Assembly: GCA_963707015.1 (NCBI GenBank)
Contig: CAVPOO010000021.1
Location: 326,109 to 390,108 of the forward strand
Direction of reading: 5' to 3'
DNA from: CAVPOO01 sp963707015
GTDB lineage: Bacteria; Pseudomonadota; Gammaproteobacteria; Thiohalobacterales; Thiohalobacteraceae
DNA: 64,000 nucleotides
This document shows positions 1-9,416 of this stretch, piece by piece. A model generated the notes under the pieces. It had not been told where the DNA came from. It worked only from the letters and a program-made list of their open reading frames with translations, and ran no database searches. How positions within the stretch are numbered: position 1 is the first letter of the stretch; the number at the start of each line of letters is the position of its first letter. A program made the position numbers and the translations under genes.

Positions 1-1081
1 TGATGGTGAACGGGCTGCCCTGCTCGGAGTCCGCCGAAATCGCCAGGATCGCTGCAAGACCCGGGGTCGGGATCGCATCAAACTGGGTGACACCGAACAT
101 GCCCATGTTCGAAATCTGGAACGTCGAGCCGGTGTATTCCTCGGGTTTCAGCCGCCGCTTGCGGGCACGGGCGACAAGATCCTGCCAGGCCTCATTCAGC
201 TCCTCGAGGTCGCGCGATTCACAGCCACGCAATACCGGAACCACGAGCCCGCCCCCGTCAGCGGCCACCGCCATGCCGATATCAACGCTCTTGCGCTCCA
301 CCAGCCTGTCGGTCGGCTGGTAACACCAGTTCATCTTGGGGTGCTCGGCCATCGCCAGCGCGCAGGCGCGTGCAATCGCAACGGTTACCGAGACGCCCTT
401 GGCCTTCGCGGCACGGATCAGCCCACCCAGCCGAACGGGGCTGCTCATATGGAAGGTGGGCATGGTAATCGAGCCGCTCATGGCCTGGCTGATCGCCTTT
501 TCCAGAGCGTTCATCGCGCGCCCGTCACCGGCCACGGGCACCTCGGCGAAGAGCGCCCCCCCCGGCGCCGCCGCCGGAGGCGCCGTTGCAACATCCGCGG
601 CAACTATGACCCCACCCATGCCGGTTCCCGTGACGGCATTCAGGTCAAGGCCGCCGAAGCCGGCGAGTTTCCGCGCCAGCGGCGTCGCTGCGCGCCCCCG
701 CGGACGCGGCGCGGGTCCGGCACCCGGACGGACCGCGGGTTCCCGCGCAACCGGCTCGGGCGTCTCGCCTTCGCTTACCTCGGCGGCAACCCTGGCAGGT
801 GTCGCAGCGGCTGCTGCTTCCCGGATAACCTCATCCTCGTTCTCGATCAGATAGGCCAGTGGGCCACCGACGGGTACCACGGCATCCACCGGCGCGAAGG
901 GTCCAGAGAGGAAGCCTTCCCTGAAGACCTCAACGTCCATGATGGCCTTGTCCGTTTCGACCTGGGCCACCACGGTGCCACGTTTGATCCACTCACCAGG
1001 CTGCTTTTCCCAGCTCACGACGACACCTTCCGTCATGGTGTCGGAGAGCTGGGGCATTTTAATTGTGTAAGGCTCAGACAT
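1..1081 (-). CDS. pdhC: Pyruvate dehydrogenase E2, dihydrolipoyl acetyltransferase (3' end outside window)
   Basis: Acyltransferase core of the pyruvate dehydrogenase complex, passing the acetyl group from lipoyl-lysine to CoA in the cytosol. About 360 residues are visible. The lipoyl domain fills residues 1-80, with the lipoylated lysine at K45 in ETDKAIMDVEV. An Ala/Pro-rich linker leads to a peripheral subunit-binding domain (ATPLARKLAG to GTGMGG, about 145-185), then the start of the catalytic domain, which is cut off by the window edge before its HxxxD motif. There is one lipoyl domain, not the three of E. coli AceF. The gene lies 124 nt downstream of E1beta on the same strand. A BCKDH-type E2 is possible, but the linked E1 pair favours pyruvate. 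Confidence 0.9.
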   Translation of the reverse strand, partial: MSEPYTIKMPQLSDTMTEGVVVSWEKQPGEWIKRGTVVAQVETDKAIMDVEVFREGFLSGPFAPVDAVVPVGGPLAYLIENEDEVIREAAAAATPARVAAEVSEGETPEPVAREPAVRPGAGPAPRPRGRAATPLARKLAGFGGLDLNAVTGTGMGGVIVAADVATAPPAAAPGGALFAEVPVAGDGRAMNALEKAISQAMSGSITMPTFHMSSPVRLGGLIRAAKAKGVSVTVAIARACALAMAEHPKMNWCYQPTDRLVERKSVDIGMAVAADGGGLVVPVLRGCESRDLEELNEAWQDLVARARKRRLKPEEYTGSTFQISNMGMFGVTQFDAIPTPGLAAILAISADSEQGSPFTI

Positions 1082-1205
1082 GATCCTTTCCAGATTCCGT
1101 TATCGCTGCGCCGGGACGCGTCGCGCCCGGCAACGGGTCGCGAACAGCCGGTCGCCGATCACCACGGAAGCGACTGACGCCCGCCGTCGCCGCACGGCCG
1201 GCGGC

Positions 1206-2186
1206 CTACTTCCCGAACATCTTCCTCACGGCCGCTACCACATCGCCTGCATTCGGAATTGCCGCCTTTTCGAGCGTATGATTGTAGGGAATCGGTACCG
1301 TGACCGCTGACACCCGCACCGGAGCCGCATCGAGCTCGAAGAAACACTCTTCATTGATGATCGCCATCACCTCGGCACCGACGCCGACTGCAGGTTCGGC
1401 CTCTTCGACGATGACTGCCCGGTGCGTCTTGGCTACCGACACACGGATCCCATCCCGGTCGAGCGGGCTCAAGGCGTAGAGATCGACCACTTCGGCCTCG
1501 ATGCCGTGATTCCTGGAAAGCGTCTCCGCCGCCTGCAAAGCCCAGTGCACGGAAATGTTATAGCCGAACAGGGTGACATCCCGGCCTTCACGCACCACCT
1601 CCGAACCCTCCAGGGGATGGAAGTATTCTTCGTCCGGCACCTCGCCTTTCATGTTGTACATGAGTTCGTGTTCGTTGATGAACACCGGGTCACCGCAACG
1701 TACGGCTGACTTGATGAGGCCATAGGCCTGGCGGGGACTGGACGGGGTCACCACCCGCAGGCCCGCGATACCCATGAAGATCTTTTCCATGCGCGCCGAA
1801 TGCTGGGCCCCGAGCTGATGCGCGGTACCGCCCGGGGAACGTACCACCACGGGTGCGCTGAGCTGCCCACCGGACATGTAACGCACCTTGGCGGCACTGT
1901 TGAAAAGCTGATCCAGCGCCAGCCAGGAAAAATTCACGGACATCAACTCAACAATGGGGCGCACACCGAGGTACGATGCGCCGATCGCAAGCCCCGTGAA
2001 TCCGTTTTCGGAAATCGGCGTATCCATGACACGCTCGGGTCCGTACTTTTCATACAGACCTTGGGTTGCCTTGTAGGTGCCGCCCGCGACACCGATGTCC
2101 TCACCCATGGCAATGACCAGGGGATTGTTGGCCATCTCTTCGTCATGGGCACGGCGGATCGCCTCCCAGTACATCATCTCAGCCAT
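1206..2186 (-). CDS. pdhB: Pyruvate dehydrogenase E1 component, beta subunit
   Basis: Beta subunit of the alpha2beta2 thiamine-diphosphate-dependent E1, which decarboxylates pyruvate and acetylates the lipoyl group of E2. The protein has 326 residues, the usual length. It has the transketolase pyrimidine-binding fold (GEDIGVAGG near residue 28, then the RVMDTPISENGFTG segment) and the C-terminal transketolase domain (about 200-320). Its ATG overlaps the E1alpha stop in TGATG, so translation is coupled. The same genes could encode a branched-chain 2-oxoacid dehydrogenase; sequence alone does not settle the substrate. Confidence 0.92.
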   Translation of the reverse strand: MAEMMYWEAIRRAHDEEMANNPLVIAMGEDIGVAGGTYKATQGLYEKYGPERVMDTPISENGFTGLAIGASYLGVRPIVELMSVNFSWLALDQLFNSAAKVRYMSGGQLSAPVVVRSPGGTAHQLGAQHSARMEKIFMGIAGLRVVTPSSPRQAYGLIKSAVRCGDPVFINEHELMYNMKGEVPDEEYFHPLEGSEVVREGRDVTLFGYNISVHWALQAAETLSRNHGIEAEVVDLYALSPLDRDGIRVSVAKTHRAVIVEEAEPAVGVGAEVMAIINEECFFELDAAPVRVSAVTVPIPYNHTLEKAAIPNAGDVVAAVRKMFGK

Positions 2187-3178
2187 CAGCCTCTGCCTCC
2201 ACGGACCCAGACATCATCTTCCGCCAGCGCATACTTCTCCAGCTCCTCGACGCGCGGCTCGGGTGATGATTCCGCGAAGCGGATTATGCCCTGCTCAATT
2301 TCATCCAGCACCGCCGTATCCATCGCCTTGTACTCGTCCTTGCCTATCTCACCGGCCTCGATGAGCCGGTCGCGCAGCATAATGATGGGATCACGCGCGC
2401 TCCACATGCGCTCTTCCGCCTTGGGCCGATAGGCATTGGAATCCGACATCGAGTGGCCGCGGTAACGGTAGGTCATGAGCTCCAGGAAGTAAGGTCCGTT
2501 GCCGGAACGTACGTGGTCCACCGCCTTGCGCGCCGCCTCGAACACTTTTTCTATGTCCTGACCGTCTTCCTGCGCCGAGGGAATATTGTAGCCGGATACC
2601 CGCTTGTACTGATCGACCACAGCCGTCGAGCGGTCGATGCGCGTGCCGATGCCGTAGAGATTATTTTCGCAGACGTAGAGCACCGGCAGGTTCCACAGCT
2701 TGGCCATGTTCAGCGCCTCGTGGAAGGTGCCCTGGTTATTGGCCGCATCGCCCAGGAAACAGATCGCGATCTGATCGCTCTTCTGCATCTGCAGGGCCTT
2801 GGCAATACCGGCCGCCAGCGGGAACGGCCCACCGACCAGCGCGTAACCGCCCATGAAATGATGCTCGACATCGAAAATATGCATGGAGCCGCCACGGCCC
2901 TTGCTGCAACCGGTTTCCTTGGCATACAGCTCCGCCATCACCTTGCGCGGATCCGTACCGCACTTGATTGCGTGGATATGATCGCGATAGCCCGTGATGA
3001 CATAATCGTGGCCGGGCCTGGCGGCCTCCATGACGCCGTGCACACAGGCCTCCTGTCCGGGATACAGATGCAGGAACCCGCCAATCTTGCGTTCGACGTA
3101 GGCCTCGTAACAACGTTCTTCAAAGCGGCGCGCGAACAGCATCTCGCGCAACAGCCGTTTCTTGTCTGCAGCGTCCAT
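2186..3178 (-). CDS. pdhA: Pyruvate dehydrogenase E1 component, alpha subunit
   Basis: Alpha subunit of E1 and first gene of the pdhA-pdhB-pdhC operon. The ThDP/Mg motif is GDAANN at residues 143-148, followed by the usual NLPVLYVCENN strand. The protein has 330 residues, normal for bacterial E1alpha. The frame stays open 70 codons further upstream, but I chose the ATG at 3178. A strong AAGGAG lies six bases before it and the family N-terminus starts here. The gene is divergent from the M17 aminopeptidase, about 210 bp apart. Gammaproteobacteria often carry the single-chain AceE, so this heterodimeric E1 is a lineage marker. Confidence 0.93.
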   Translation of the reverse strand: MDAADKKRLLREMLFARRFEERCYEAYVERKIGGFLHLYPGQEACVHGVMEAARPGHDYVITGYRDHIHAIKCGTDPRKVMAELYAKETGCSKGRGGSMHIFDVEHHFMGGYALVGGPFPLAAGIAKALQMQKSDQIAICFLGDAANNQGTFHEALNMAKLWNLPVLYVCENNLYGIGTRIDRSTAVVDQYKRVSGYNIPSAQEDGQDIEKVFEAARKAVDHVRSGNGPYFLELMTYRYRGHSMSDSNAYRPKAEERMWSARDPIIMLRDRLIEAGEIGKDEYKAMDTAVLDEIEQGIIRFAESSPEPRVEELEKYALAEDDVWVRGGRG

Positions 3179-3386
3179 GAAGCTCCTTAAATCGTGTGAT
3201 GCAGCCGGTCCCTCGTTACGGGCAGAACCGGGGTTTTTCCTGAGCCGTTTGCGCCTCCCCGTGACAACAGCGGGAACTGGCCGCAGCTGACTGATCAAAG
3301 GCCTCCTGTCTTTCCGGCTAAGCTGTCCGAAACACAGCAAGCGCGATATCATCGGGGTTTTGGCCCAGCAGGTCAAGGCAAACGCC

Positions 3387-4931
3387 ATGGAAATCCCGTA
3401 CCAGCACGCGGCAAATATTTCTATAAATCAGCACCTAAAAGCCCCTTCCTCAACACAGCTTGAGGCAAGTTCCGCGGCGATCCTGTTGCTGCCGCCGTCG
3501 CCCGCGCGCATCCCCTGGGACGCAATCCCCTACGGCGATCTGTTGCGACGACGCTGGTCCGGACGCGCCAAATCAGCAGCCGATGAAGACCCCTGGGTTA
3601 CCGAACTCCCCAATCCGGGCGGCACTCGCCTGGTCGTTGCGCGCACCAGGAGCGGGGGTGAGGGCTTCGGGCAATTGACCCAGGCGCGCAAACTGGCGAC
3701 GGAGGCACTTGGCCGTGATCCGTCACGCATCCTTGTCTGCAGCCTCGGGCTGGACAGCGCAGCCGCGTCGCAGGCCCACGAGGCACTGATCACGGCGCTG
3801 CTGGCGGGCGTCTGCGCGCTCCCTGCCCTGAAGAGCAGGCCGTCACCCGGCCATCCCCTCAAGCGGATCGATTGTTACGGCCTCGACGTGAAGCTCGACA
3901 TCCGCAGAACACGGGCCGAGGCCCAGGGTAACCATCTGGCACGCTGGCTCACGCACCTGCCGCCGAATTTCCTGGCCCCCGCACAGTATCGCGCCTTCGT
4001 TGGCAAACTGGTAAAGCGCCATGGCTGGACACTGGAGGTGCTGGACAGGCAAACACTCAAGCGAAAAAAGGCCGGGGCATTTCTGGCGGTCGCCCAGGCG
4101 AGTAGCCGCGACGACGCTGCCATTGTCCATCTCGGCTACCGCCCCCCCGGGGCATCCCGCCGGCCCGCCGTGGCACTGGTGGGCAAGGGCATCTGCTTTG
4201 ATACCGGTGGTGTCAATCTCAAGACTGCACGCTTCATGCACGGCATGCATGAAGACATGGAAGGCAGCGCGGTCGCGCTGGGAACGTTGCTGGCACTTAC
4301 CTTGCTCAAGGTCGATTTCAATGTCGACTGCTGGCTGGCACTGGCGGAAAATCATGTCGGGCCGGCGGCCTACAAGCCAAACGATGTGGTAACGGCAAGC
4401 AACGGGACGAGCATCGAGATCGTTCATACCGACGCGGAGGGCCGGATGGTACTCGCCGACACACTGGCCCTTGCCGGCAAGACGCGACCCCGGCTGATTG
4501 TTGACTATGCCACGCTGACGGGGGCCTGCGTGACGGCCCTTTCGACCCGCCTGAGCGGTGTGTTCTCCAATCGTGTGGCACTGCTGCCGACACTCATCGA
4601 GGCGGGCCGCACCAGTGGCGAACGGGTGTGGCCGTTCCCCATGAGCGAGGATTTTGATGAGGCACTGGAAAGCAAGGTCGCCGATATCAAGCAATGCACA
4701 CTCGACAGCGAGGCGGATCACATCCTGGCGGCGCGTTTTCTCAGCCGCTTTGTCCCGGAGGAGACTGCCTGGATCCACATGGATCTCTCGGCAGGCAATC
4801 ACAAGTCCGGGCTCGCCCACATCCCGACAGATGTCACCGGCTTCGGGGTCCGGTTTACGCTGAATCTCCTGTTACAGCAACAGGTGCTGTCACAGGAGAC
4901 GCTCGACCGGGCTGGTACGCTTTCAACTTGA
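3387..4931 (+). CDS. M17 family leucyl aminopeptidase
   Basis: Cytosolic dizinc aminopeptidase removing N-terminal residues from peptides. The metal and catalytic motifs are intact: VGKG with K267, the following FDTGG, an EDMEGSA segment, and HTDAEGR with D349, E351 and R353. The K267-D349 spacing of 82 equals that between K270 and D352 of E. coli PepA. The N-terminal domain (1-150) is divergent, as usual in M17. The frame also has an ATG at 3360; neither start has a strong ribosome-binding site. The last codons, reading TLST then TGA, lie inside the end of a dispersed repeat (4915-5090), so the original C-terminus appears to have been replaced. Confidence 0.88.
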   Translation: MEIPYQHAANISINQHLKAPSSTQLEASSAAILLLPPSPARIPWDAIPYGDLLRRRWSGRAKSAADEDPWVTELPNPGGTRLVVARTRSGGEGFGQLTQARKLATEALGRDPSRILVCSLGLDSAAASQAHEALITALLAGVCALPALKSRPSPGHPLKRIDCYGLDVKLDIRRTRAEAQGNHLARWLTHLPPNFLAPAQYRAFVGKLVKRHGWTLEVLDRQTLKRKKAGAFLAVAQASSRDDAAIVHLGYRPPGASRRPAVALVGKGICFDTGGVNLKTARFMHGMHEDMEGSAVALGTLLALTLLKVDFNVDCWLALAENHVGPAAYKPNDVVTASNGTSIEIVHTDAEGRMVLADTLALAGKTRPRLIVDYATLTGACVTALSTRLSGVFSNRVALLPTLIEAGRTSGERVWPFPMSEDFDEALESKVADIKQCTLDSEADHILAARFLSRFVPEETAWIHMDLSAGNHKSGLAHIPTDVTGFGVRFTLNLLLQQQVLSQETLDRAGTLST

Positions 4932-5090
4932 GGATAACGGATGCTGACAATTCAGCTAACTGCCAGTATTTTAATAGCCACGAAATCCATGGAAAAACGC
5001 GGACAGAACCAACACCCATTAGAATTTTTCCGTGTCCTTCCATGGATTCCGTGGCCATAATAGCGGTCATCATCAGCTTGAACAAACAAC
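4915..5090. repeat. Dispersed MITE-like hairpin element, copy 1
   Basis: About 176 bp. The left end (tacgctttcaacttga) matches the reverse complement of the right end of copy 2 at 37515-37698. The 4977-5055 core is an imperfect hairpin with arms near gccacggaatccacgga and a loop containing the conserved cacccattagaat. The right end (catcagcttgaa) is degraded. The stop codon TGA of the upstream aminopeptidase (4929-4931) lies inside the left end. A third, shorter copy is at 42990-43114. Confidence 0.8.
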
Positions 5091-5190
5091 CGGGTCTGTT
5101 GACACTCACCCACGCGCGACGATGCGACCCGGCCAGCCGCCACCCTTGTCTCCGAGGACGGAGTTTTCTTGACACGACACGTGCGATGCC

Positions 5191-6228
5191 ATGCAGCTGA
5201 CTATTACACGACCCGATGACTGGCACCTGCATGTGCGCGACGGCGCCGTGCTCGCAGATGTCGTTCCACACACGGCCCGGCAGTTTGCGCGCGCCATCAT
5301 CATGCCCAACCTCAGACCGCCGGTGACGACGACGTCGCAGGCGCTGACCTATCGGGAACGCATTCTCGCCGCGGTGCCCGAGGACCGGGAATTCATGCCG
5401 CTGATGACCCTCTACCTCACGGACAACACGTCGCCGCAGGAAATCAGGCGTGCGAAAGAGAGCGGGCATGTGCATGCCGTCAAACTCTATCCGGCCGGCG
5501 CCACCACCCACTCCGATGCCGGCGTCACGGACATCAGCAAGACCTACCCCGTACTCGAGGCACTGCAGGAGAGCGGCCTGCCCTTGCTTGTGCACGGTGA
5601 GGCAACCGACCCCGATATCGATGTCTTCGATCGCGAGGAAGTGTTCATTGAGGACGCGCTGGTACCGGTCGTGCAGCACTTCCCCGAACTCAGGATCGTC
5701 CTCGAGCATATCACCACCGCCGGCGGCGTCGCCTTCGTGCAGGAGGCAGGCACGCAGGTGGCAGGCACCCTGACCGCACACCACCTGCTGATGAACCGTA
5801 ATGCGATGTTTGCCGGCGGCATACGCCCACACCATTATTGCCTGCCGGTGCTGAAGCGAGAGTCACACCGGCTGGCACTGATCGATGCGGCGACCAGCGG
5901 CGACCCCGCCTTCTTCCTCGGCACAGACAGCGCACCGCACCCGCGCACGGCCAAGGAATCGCGGTGCGGCTGTGCCGGCATCTACACCGCGCACGCGGCA
6001 CTGGAACTCTATGCCACCGCGTTCGAGGACGCCGGCGCACTGGACCGCCTTGAGGCCTTCGCGAGCTTCCATGGCCCGGACTTCTACGGCCTGCCACGCA
6101 ACACGGATCAGATTACCTTGACGCGGGAGGAATGGACCGTTCCCGAAAGCTATCGTCTGGGCGAAAATGCCGTCGTCCCGCTCTGCGCGGGGGAAAGGCT
6201 CCGCTGGCGTTTCACCCCCCACGCGTAA
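5191..6228 (+). CDS. pyrC: Dihydroorotase, class II
   Basis: Reversibly cyclises carbamoyl-aspartate to dihydroorotate in pyrimidine synthesis. The 345 residues match the monofunctional PyrC of enterobacteria. Visible motifs are DDWHLHVRDG near the N-terminus (metal-binding HxH), NLRPPV, the carbamylated lysine in AVKLYPAGATT, a downstream LLVHGE histidine, the second metal histidine in RIVLEHITT, the substrate loop in AGGIRPHHYC and the catalytic aspartate in LGTDSAPH. The ATG at 5191 gives the family N-terminus. Dispersed repeat copy 1 lies about 100 bp upstream and heptamer array A starts 33 bp downstream. Confidence 0.97.
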   Translation: MQLTITRPDDWHLHVRDGAVLADVVPHTARQFARAIIMPNLRPPVTTTSQALTYRERILAAVPEDREFMPLMTLYLTDNTSPQEIRRAKESGHVHAVKLYPAGATTHSDAGVTDISKTYPVLEALQESGLPLLVHGEATDPDIDVFDREEVFIEDALVPVVQHFPELRIVLEHITTAGGVAFVQEAGTQVAGTLTAHHLLMNRNAMFAGGIRPHHYCLPVLKRESHRLALIDAATSGDPAFFLGTDSAPHPRTAKESRCGCAGIYTAHAALELYATAFEDAGALDRLEAFASFHGPDFYGLPRNTDQITLTREEWTVPESYRLGENAVVPLCAGERLRWRFTPHA

Positions 6229-6261
6229 AGCGATGAGTCCCTGCAAAGGTTACCGCGCCCT

Positions 6262-6415
6262 CACTCCTCACTCCTCACTCCTCACTCCTCACTCCTCACT
6301 CCTCACTCCTCACTCCTCACTCCTCACTCCTCACTCCTCACTCCTCACTCCTCACTCCTCACTCCTGACTCCTGACTCCTGACTCCTGGATTCTGGATTC
6401 TGGATTCTGGATTCC
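6262..6415. repeat. Heptanucleotide tandem array A
   Basis: There are 22 contiguous 7-bp units: 15 of cactcct, then 3 of gactcct, then 4 of ggattct (the last ends in c). The period stays in phase throughout. The array lies between pyrC and rnt. It is one of four arrays in the window built from the same small set of units, always with the pyrimidine-rich strand on plus. Confidence 0.97.
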
Positions 6416-6486
6416 TCCCACAAGAAACCACCTCAACCGCATACCCGCGCTCACTCAACACGGTCTGAATGATGTATGCTGTCGGC

Positions 6487-7149
6487 ATGTCCGATTCAGA
6501 AGCTGTTCCCCTGATCGCCAGGCGTTTTCGCGGTTTTCTGCCAGTCGTGGTCGACGTCGAGACCGGGGGTTTCCATGCGCGGAAAGACGCCCTGCTCGAG
6601 ATTGCCGCCGTGACACTGCAGATGGATGCTGCGGGCAGGCTGTCACGCCTGGCGACCCACGCCTGTCATGTCGAACCCTTCGAAGGCGCCAATCTCGACC
6701 CCCAGGCCCTGGCATTTACCGGAATCGATCCTTACCACCCCTTCCGCATGGCAAAGCCGGAACGTGAGGCGCTGGATATAGTCTTTCGAGCCGTGCGCAA
6801 ACTCGTCATGCAGACACGCTGCTCGCGGGCCATCCTGGTTGGACACAACCCCTCCTTCGACCTCGGTTTTCTCCAGGCCGCAGTACAGCGCACCGGCATC
6901 AAACGCAACCCGTTTCACATGTTCAGCACCTTCGACACCGCCACACTGGCCGGGCTGGCCTACGGGCAGACGGTGCTTGCGCGGGCAACCCAGGCCGCCG
7001 GTATTGGCTGGGATGAGTCCCTGGCACACTCGGCGATCTATGACGCCGAACGAACGGCGGACCTGTTCTGCATGATAGTCAATCAGTGGCAGGCACTGGG
7101 AGGATTCCAGATGCCGGAGCCGGAATCGGTAGAGGAGGAAAGCGGATGA
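6487..7149 (+). CDS. rnt: Ribonuclease T
   Basis: DEDD-family 3'-5' exoribonuclease trimming the 3' ends of tRNA (CCA turnover) and other stable RNAs. It has 220 residues. The active-site residues are D23 and E25 (VDVETGG), D125 (GHNPSFD), and H181 and D186 (HSAIYD), at exactly the E. coli RNase T positions. I chose the ATG at 6487, which gives the family N-terminus MSDSEA...RRFRGF, over ATG codons 6 codons upstream. It is followed at 36 bp by an unknown gene on the same strand. Confidence 0.95.
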   Translation: MSDSEAVPLIARRFRGFLPVVVDVETGGFHARKDALLEIAAVTLQMDAAGRLSRLATHACHVEPFEGANLDPQALAFTGIDPYHPFRMAKPEREALDIVFRAVRKLVMQTRCSRAILVGHNPSFDLGFLQAAVQRTGIKRNPFHMFSTFDTATLAGLAYGQTVLARATQAAGIGWDESLAHSAIYDAERTADLFCMIVNQWQALGGFQMPEPESVEEESG

Positions 7150-7185
7150 ACCGGGCATTCCAGCGACTTTAGCGCGAGTCACGTC

Positions 7186-7746
7186 ATGACTCAGCTACCT
7201 GAAAAAACCGAACAGATACTCCAGGCCCATGCCGGCCTCATTCACCGCGTTGCCATCGCCGTCCAGAACCCGCAACTGGTCCCGGACCTCGATGAAATCC
7301 TGAGACAGGCGCAGGAAAACGGCTGGACAGATCTGGTCGCCGCGGTCCGCAGGATTCTCAAGGGTGAAAGGGAGCTGGCGGCCTTTGGCAACCTGGATGA
7401 AGAAGACCTCACGATTGTGCAGTCGATCCTGCGCGGTATTCAGAACCCCGAGACATTGCCGGCCCTCAATACCCAGATCGATCCCACTCTCGCCGCGCCT
7501 GGCATCGCATCCCTGGTACACGCAGCGCGCACGGGTAATACCGAGGCCCTGCAGCTGATCGCCAACATGGCCACCCAGATGCTGAAGGCCGGTGGCGACA
7601 TGGCCCGGATGGCATCCATCATACGTCCGCTGGTAACCGGGGAACGCGACGCCGACAGACTCTGTAACGGGATGAGTGACAAGGGCGAAAAGCTGGTCCA
7701 GCAGATTCTGCAAGAGCTGAGCAAACTGGAGGGGCACCCGCATTAG
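7186..7746 (+). CDS. Conserved hypothetical protein, helical
   Basis: A 186-residue soluble protein that I do not recognise. It has no signal peptide, membrane segment or cysteine cluster. The sequence is leucine- and glutamine-rich and looks all-helical, with repeating short helices (for example ILRQAQENGWTDLVAAVRRILKGE) resembling HEAT-like or tetratricopeptide-like packing. It lies 36 bp after rnt and is probably co-transcribed with it. Heptamer array B begins 25 bp after its stop. Confidence 0.75.
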   Translation: MTQLPEKTEQILQAHAGLIHRVAIAVQNPQLVPDLDEILRQAQENGWTDLVAAVRRILKGERELAAFGNLDEEDLTIVQSILRGIQNPETLPALNTQIDPTLAAPGIASLVHAARTGNTEALQLIANMATQMLKAGGDMARMASIIRPLVTGERDADRLCNGMSDKGEKLVQQILQELSKLEGHPH

Positions 7747-7771
7747 GAGGATAAACGCACACCCCGGCCCC

Positions 7772-8045
<274 letters not shown>

Positions 8046-8069
8046 CAACTCCGCTAACCGCCCGCCCGT

Positions 8070-9416
8070 TCAACCCGGTCGCTGCAGCGGCAAGCGCACT
8101 TCGACCATAAAGCCTCCCAGCGCGTCGGAGCGGCCGAGGGTCATTGTGCCCGCGTAATGCTGAACCACGTCCTGGGCGATCGCCAGACCCAGGCCATAGC
8201 CCGGCACCTTGCCTTCGTCGACGCGTATGCCGCGGCGGCGCAGTTGATCCAGTTCCGTGCCACTGGCGCCCGGACCGTCATCTTCGATTCTCACCCACAG
8301 CTGGTCGGAACGCGCACCGCTTATACGCACCATCGATGTGGCCCATTTACAGGCGTTATCGAGGAGATTGCCGAACAGCTCCAGCATGTCCTCCCTGTCA
8401 GCGGAATACTCGAGCTCCGCCGGAATCTGCAGGTCAATCTTCAGCGCCTTGTCCCGGTAAAGTTGTGCGACGACCTCCACCAGCGAGTTCAGTTCATGCG
8501 CGAGGCGCAGCCGCCCGAAGGACCCGCGGGCGCCGGACAGGCGGGCGCGCCGCAATTCACGATCGATCAGGGTCTGAATGGTGCGTACCTGGCCCTGCAC
8601 GTCGGATCGCACGCCGGCATCGGGTATGTTTTCCGGCTTGTCGGTCAGCTGATTCATCAGTGTCAGAGGCATCTTGAGTGCATGCGCGAGATTGCCCAGC
8701 GCATTGCGCGAGCGTTCCATACGCTGCCGCAGAACCGAGAGAAGCTGGTTGATCTGCTGCACCAGGGGGCGCAGCTCCAGCGGCACGTCTTCACTCAGAC
8801 GCTCGAGCTCCCCGCGTTCAAGGGCTTCGATCTGGCGGCCGGTGTGGTCCAGCGGCCCAAGACCCTGGCGCAGGACCTGCCTTTGCAGAAACACCAGCAG
8901 CGCGAGCACGACAATAACCGTCAGGCCATAACGAATCTGCAGGCGCTGGACATAGGCATCGATCGGTGTCAGGTCCTCCGCCACGGTAATCACAAGATCC
9001 TTGTCATCCTTGCGGTAGCCGGCCACCCTGACCAGCAGGTTCTGGTTTTCCGGACCCTGCATATGCCGGGCTGACACCTTGCCGGGCAGGACCCGCGGCA
9101 CCGGCAGGTCCTGGTCCCAGAGGGAACGCGAGCGGATCCGTTTGTGATCCGACGCGATCACGAAATAGTGGCCTGAGAAGACACGGTCATAGACCCGGTT
9201 GATGCGGTCCGTGAGAAGCTCGATGGTGGCGGGATCCCCTGAGGGATCGATGCTGACGGCGGCCAGCAGACTCTCGGCATCGTGTTCCAGACGCACCGTG
9301 ATATGGTTTTCCATCAGCAGCCGGATGGATATTGAAACGCCTATGCCAAGAAGCGTAAAGACCACAATGAGACTCAGGCCGAGGCCTGTGTTGAGTTTTG
9401 ACTCGATGGATTTCAT
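8070..9416 (-). CDS. PhoQ-like sensor histidine kinase
   Basis: Membrane sensor kinase of 448 residues. A first membrane segment (about 12-32) and a second (about 185-205) flank a periplasmic sensor of about 150 residues. A HAMP-like linker follows, then a dimerisation helix with the phosphoacceptor histidine in NLAHALKMPL. The ATPase has an N box (NLLDNACKWA), a DDGPG segment and a GYGLGLAI glycine box. It overlaps the response regulator by 4 bp. The layout resembles PhoQ, but the acidic Mg-sensing patch is not obvious, so the signal is unknown. Confidence 0.88.
   Translation of the reverse strand: MKSIESKLNTGLGLSLIVVFTLLGIGVSISIRLLMENHITVRLEHDAESLLAAVSIDPSGDPATIELLTDRINRVYDRVFSGHYFVIASDHKRIRSRSLWDQDLPVPRVLPGKVSARHMQGPENQNLLVRVAGYRKDDKDLVITVAEDLTPIDAYVQRLQIRYGLTVIVVLALLVFLQRQVLRQGLGPLDHTGRQIEALERGELERLSEDVPLELRPLVQQINQLLSVLRQRMERSRNALGNLAHALKMPLTLMNQLTDKPENIPDAGVRSDVQGQVRTIQTLIDRELRRARLSGARGSFGRLRLAHELNSLVEVVAQLYRDKALKIDLQIPAELEYSADREDMLELFGNLLDNACKWATSMVRISGARSDQLWVRIEDDGPGASGTELDQLRRRGIRVDEGKVPGYGLGLAIAQDVVQHYAGTMTLGRSDALGGFMVEVRLPLQRPG

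Noticed and set aside
341..1177. 278-residue open frame on plus over the E2 gene
   Set aside because: It is antisense to the E2 coding sequence, whose lipoyl and subunit-binding domains are clear; the long shadow frame is due to high GC.
3178..3388. 70-residue N-terminal extension of E1alpha
   Set aside because: It crosses the promoter region shared with the divergent aminopeptidase; a strong ribosome-binding site sits before the internal ATG at 3178, which matches the family start.
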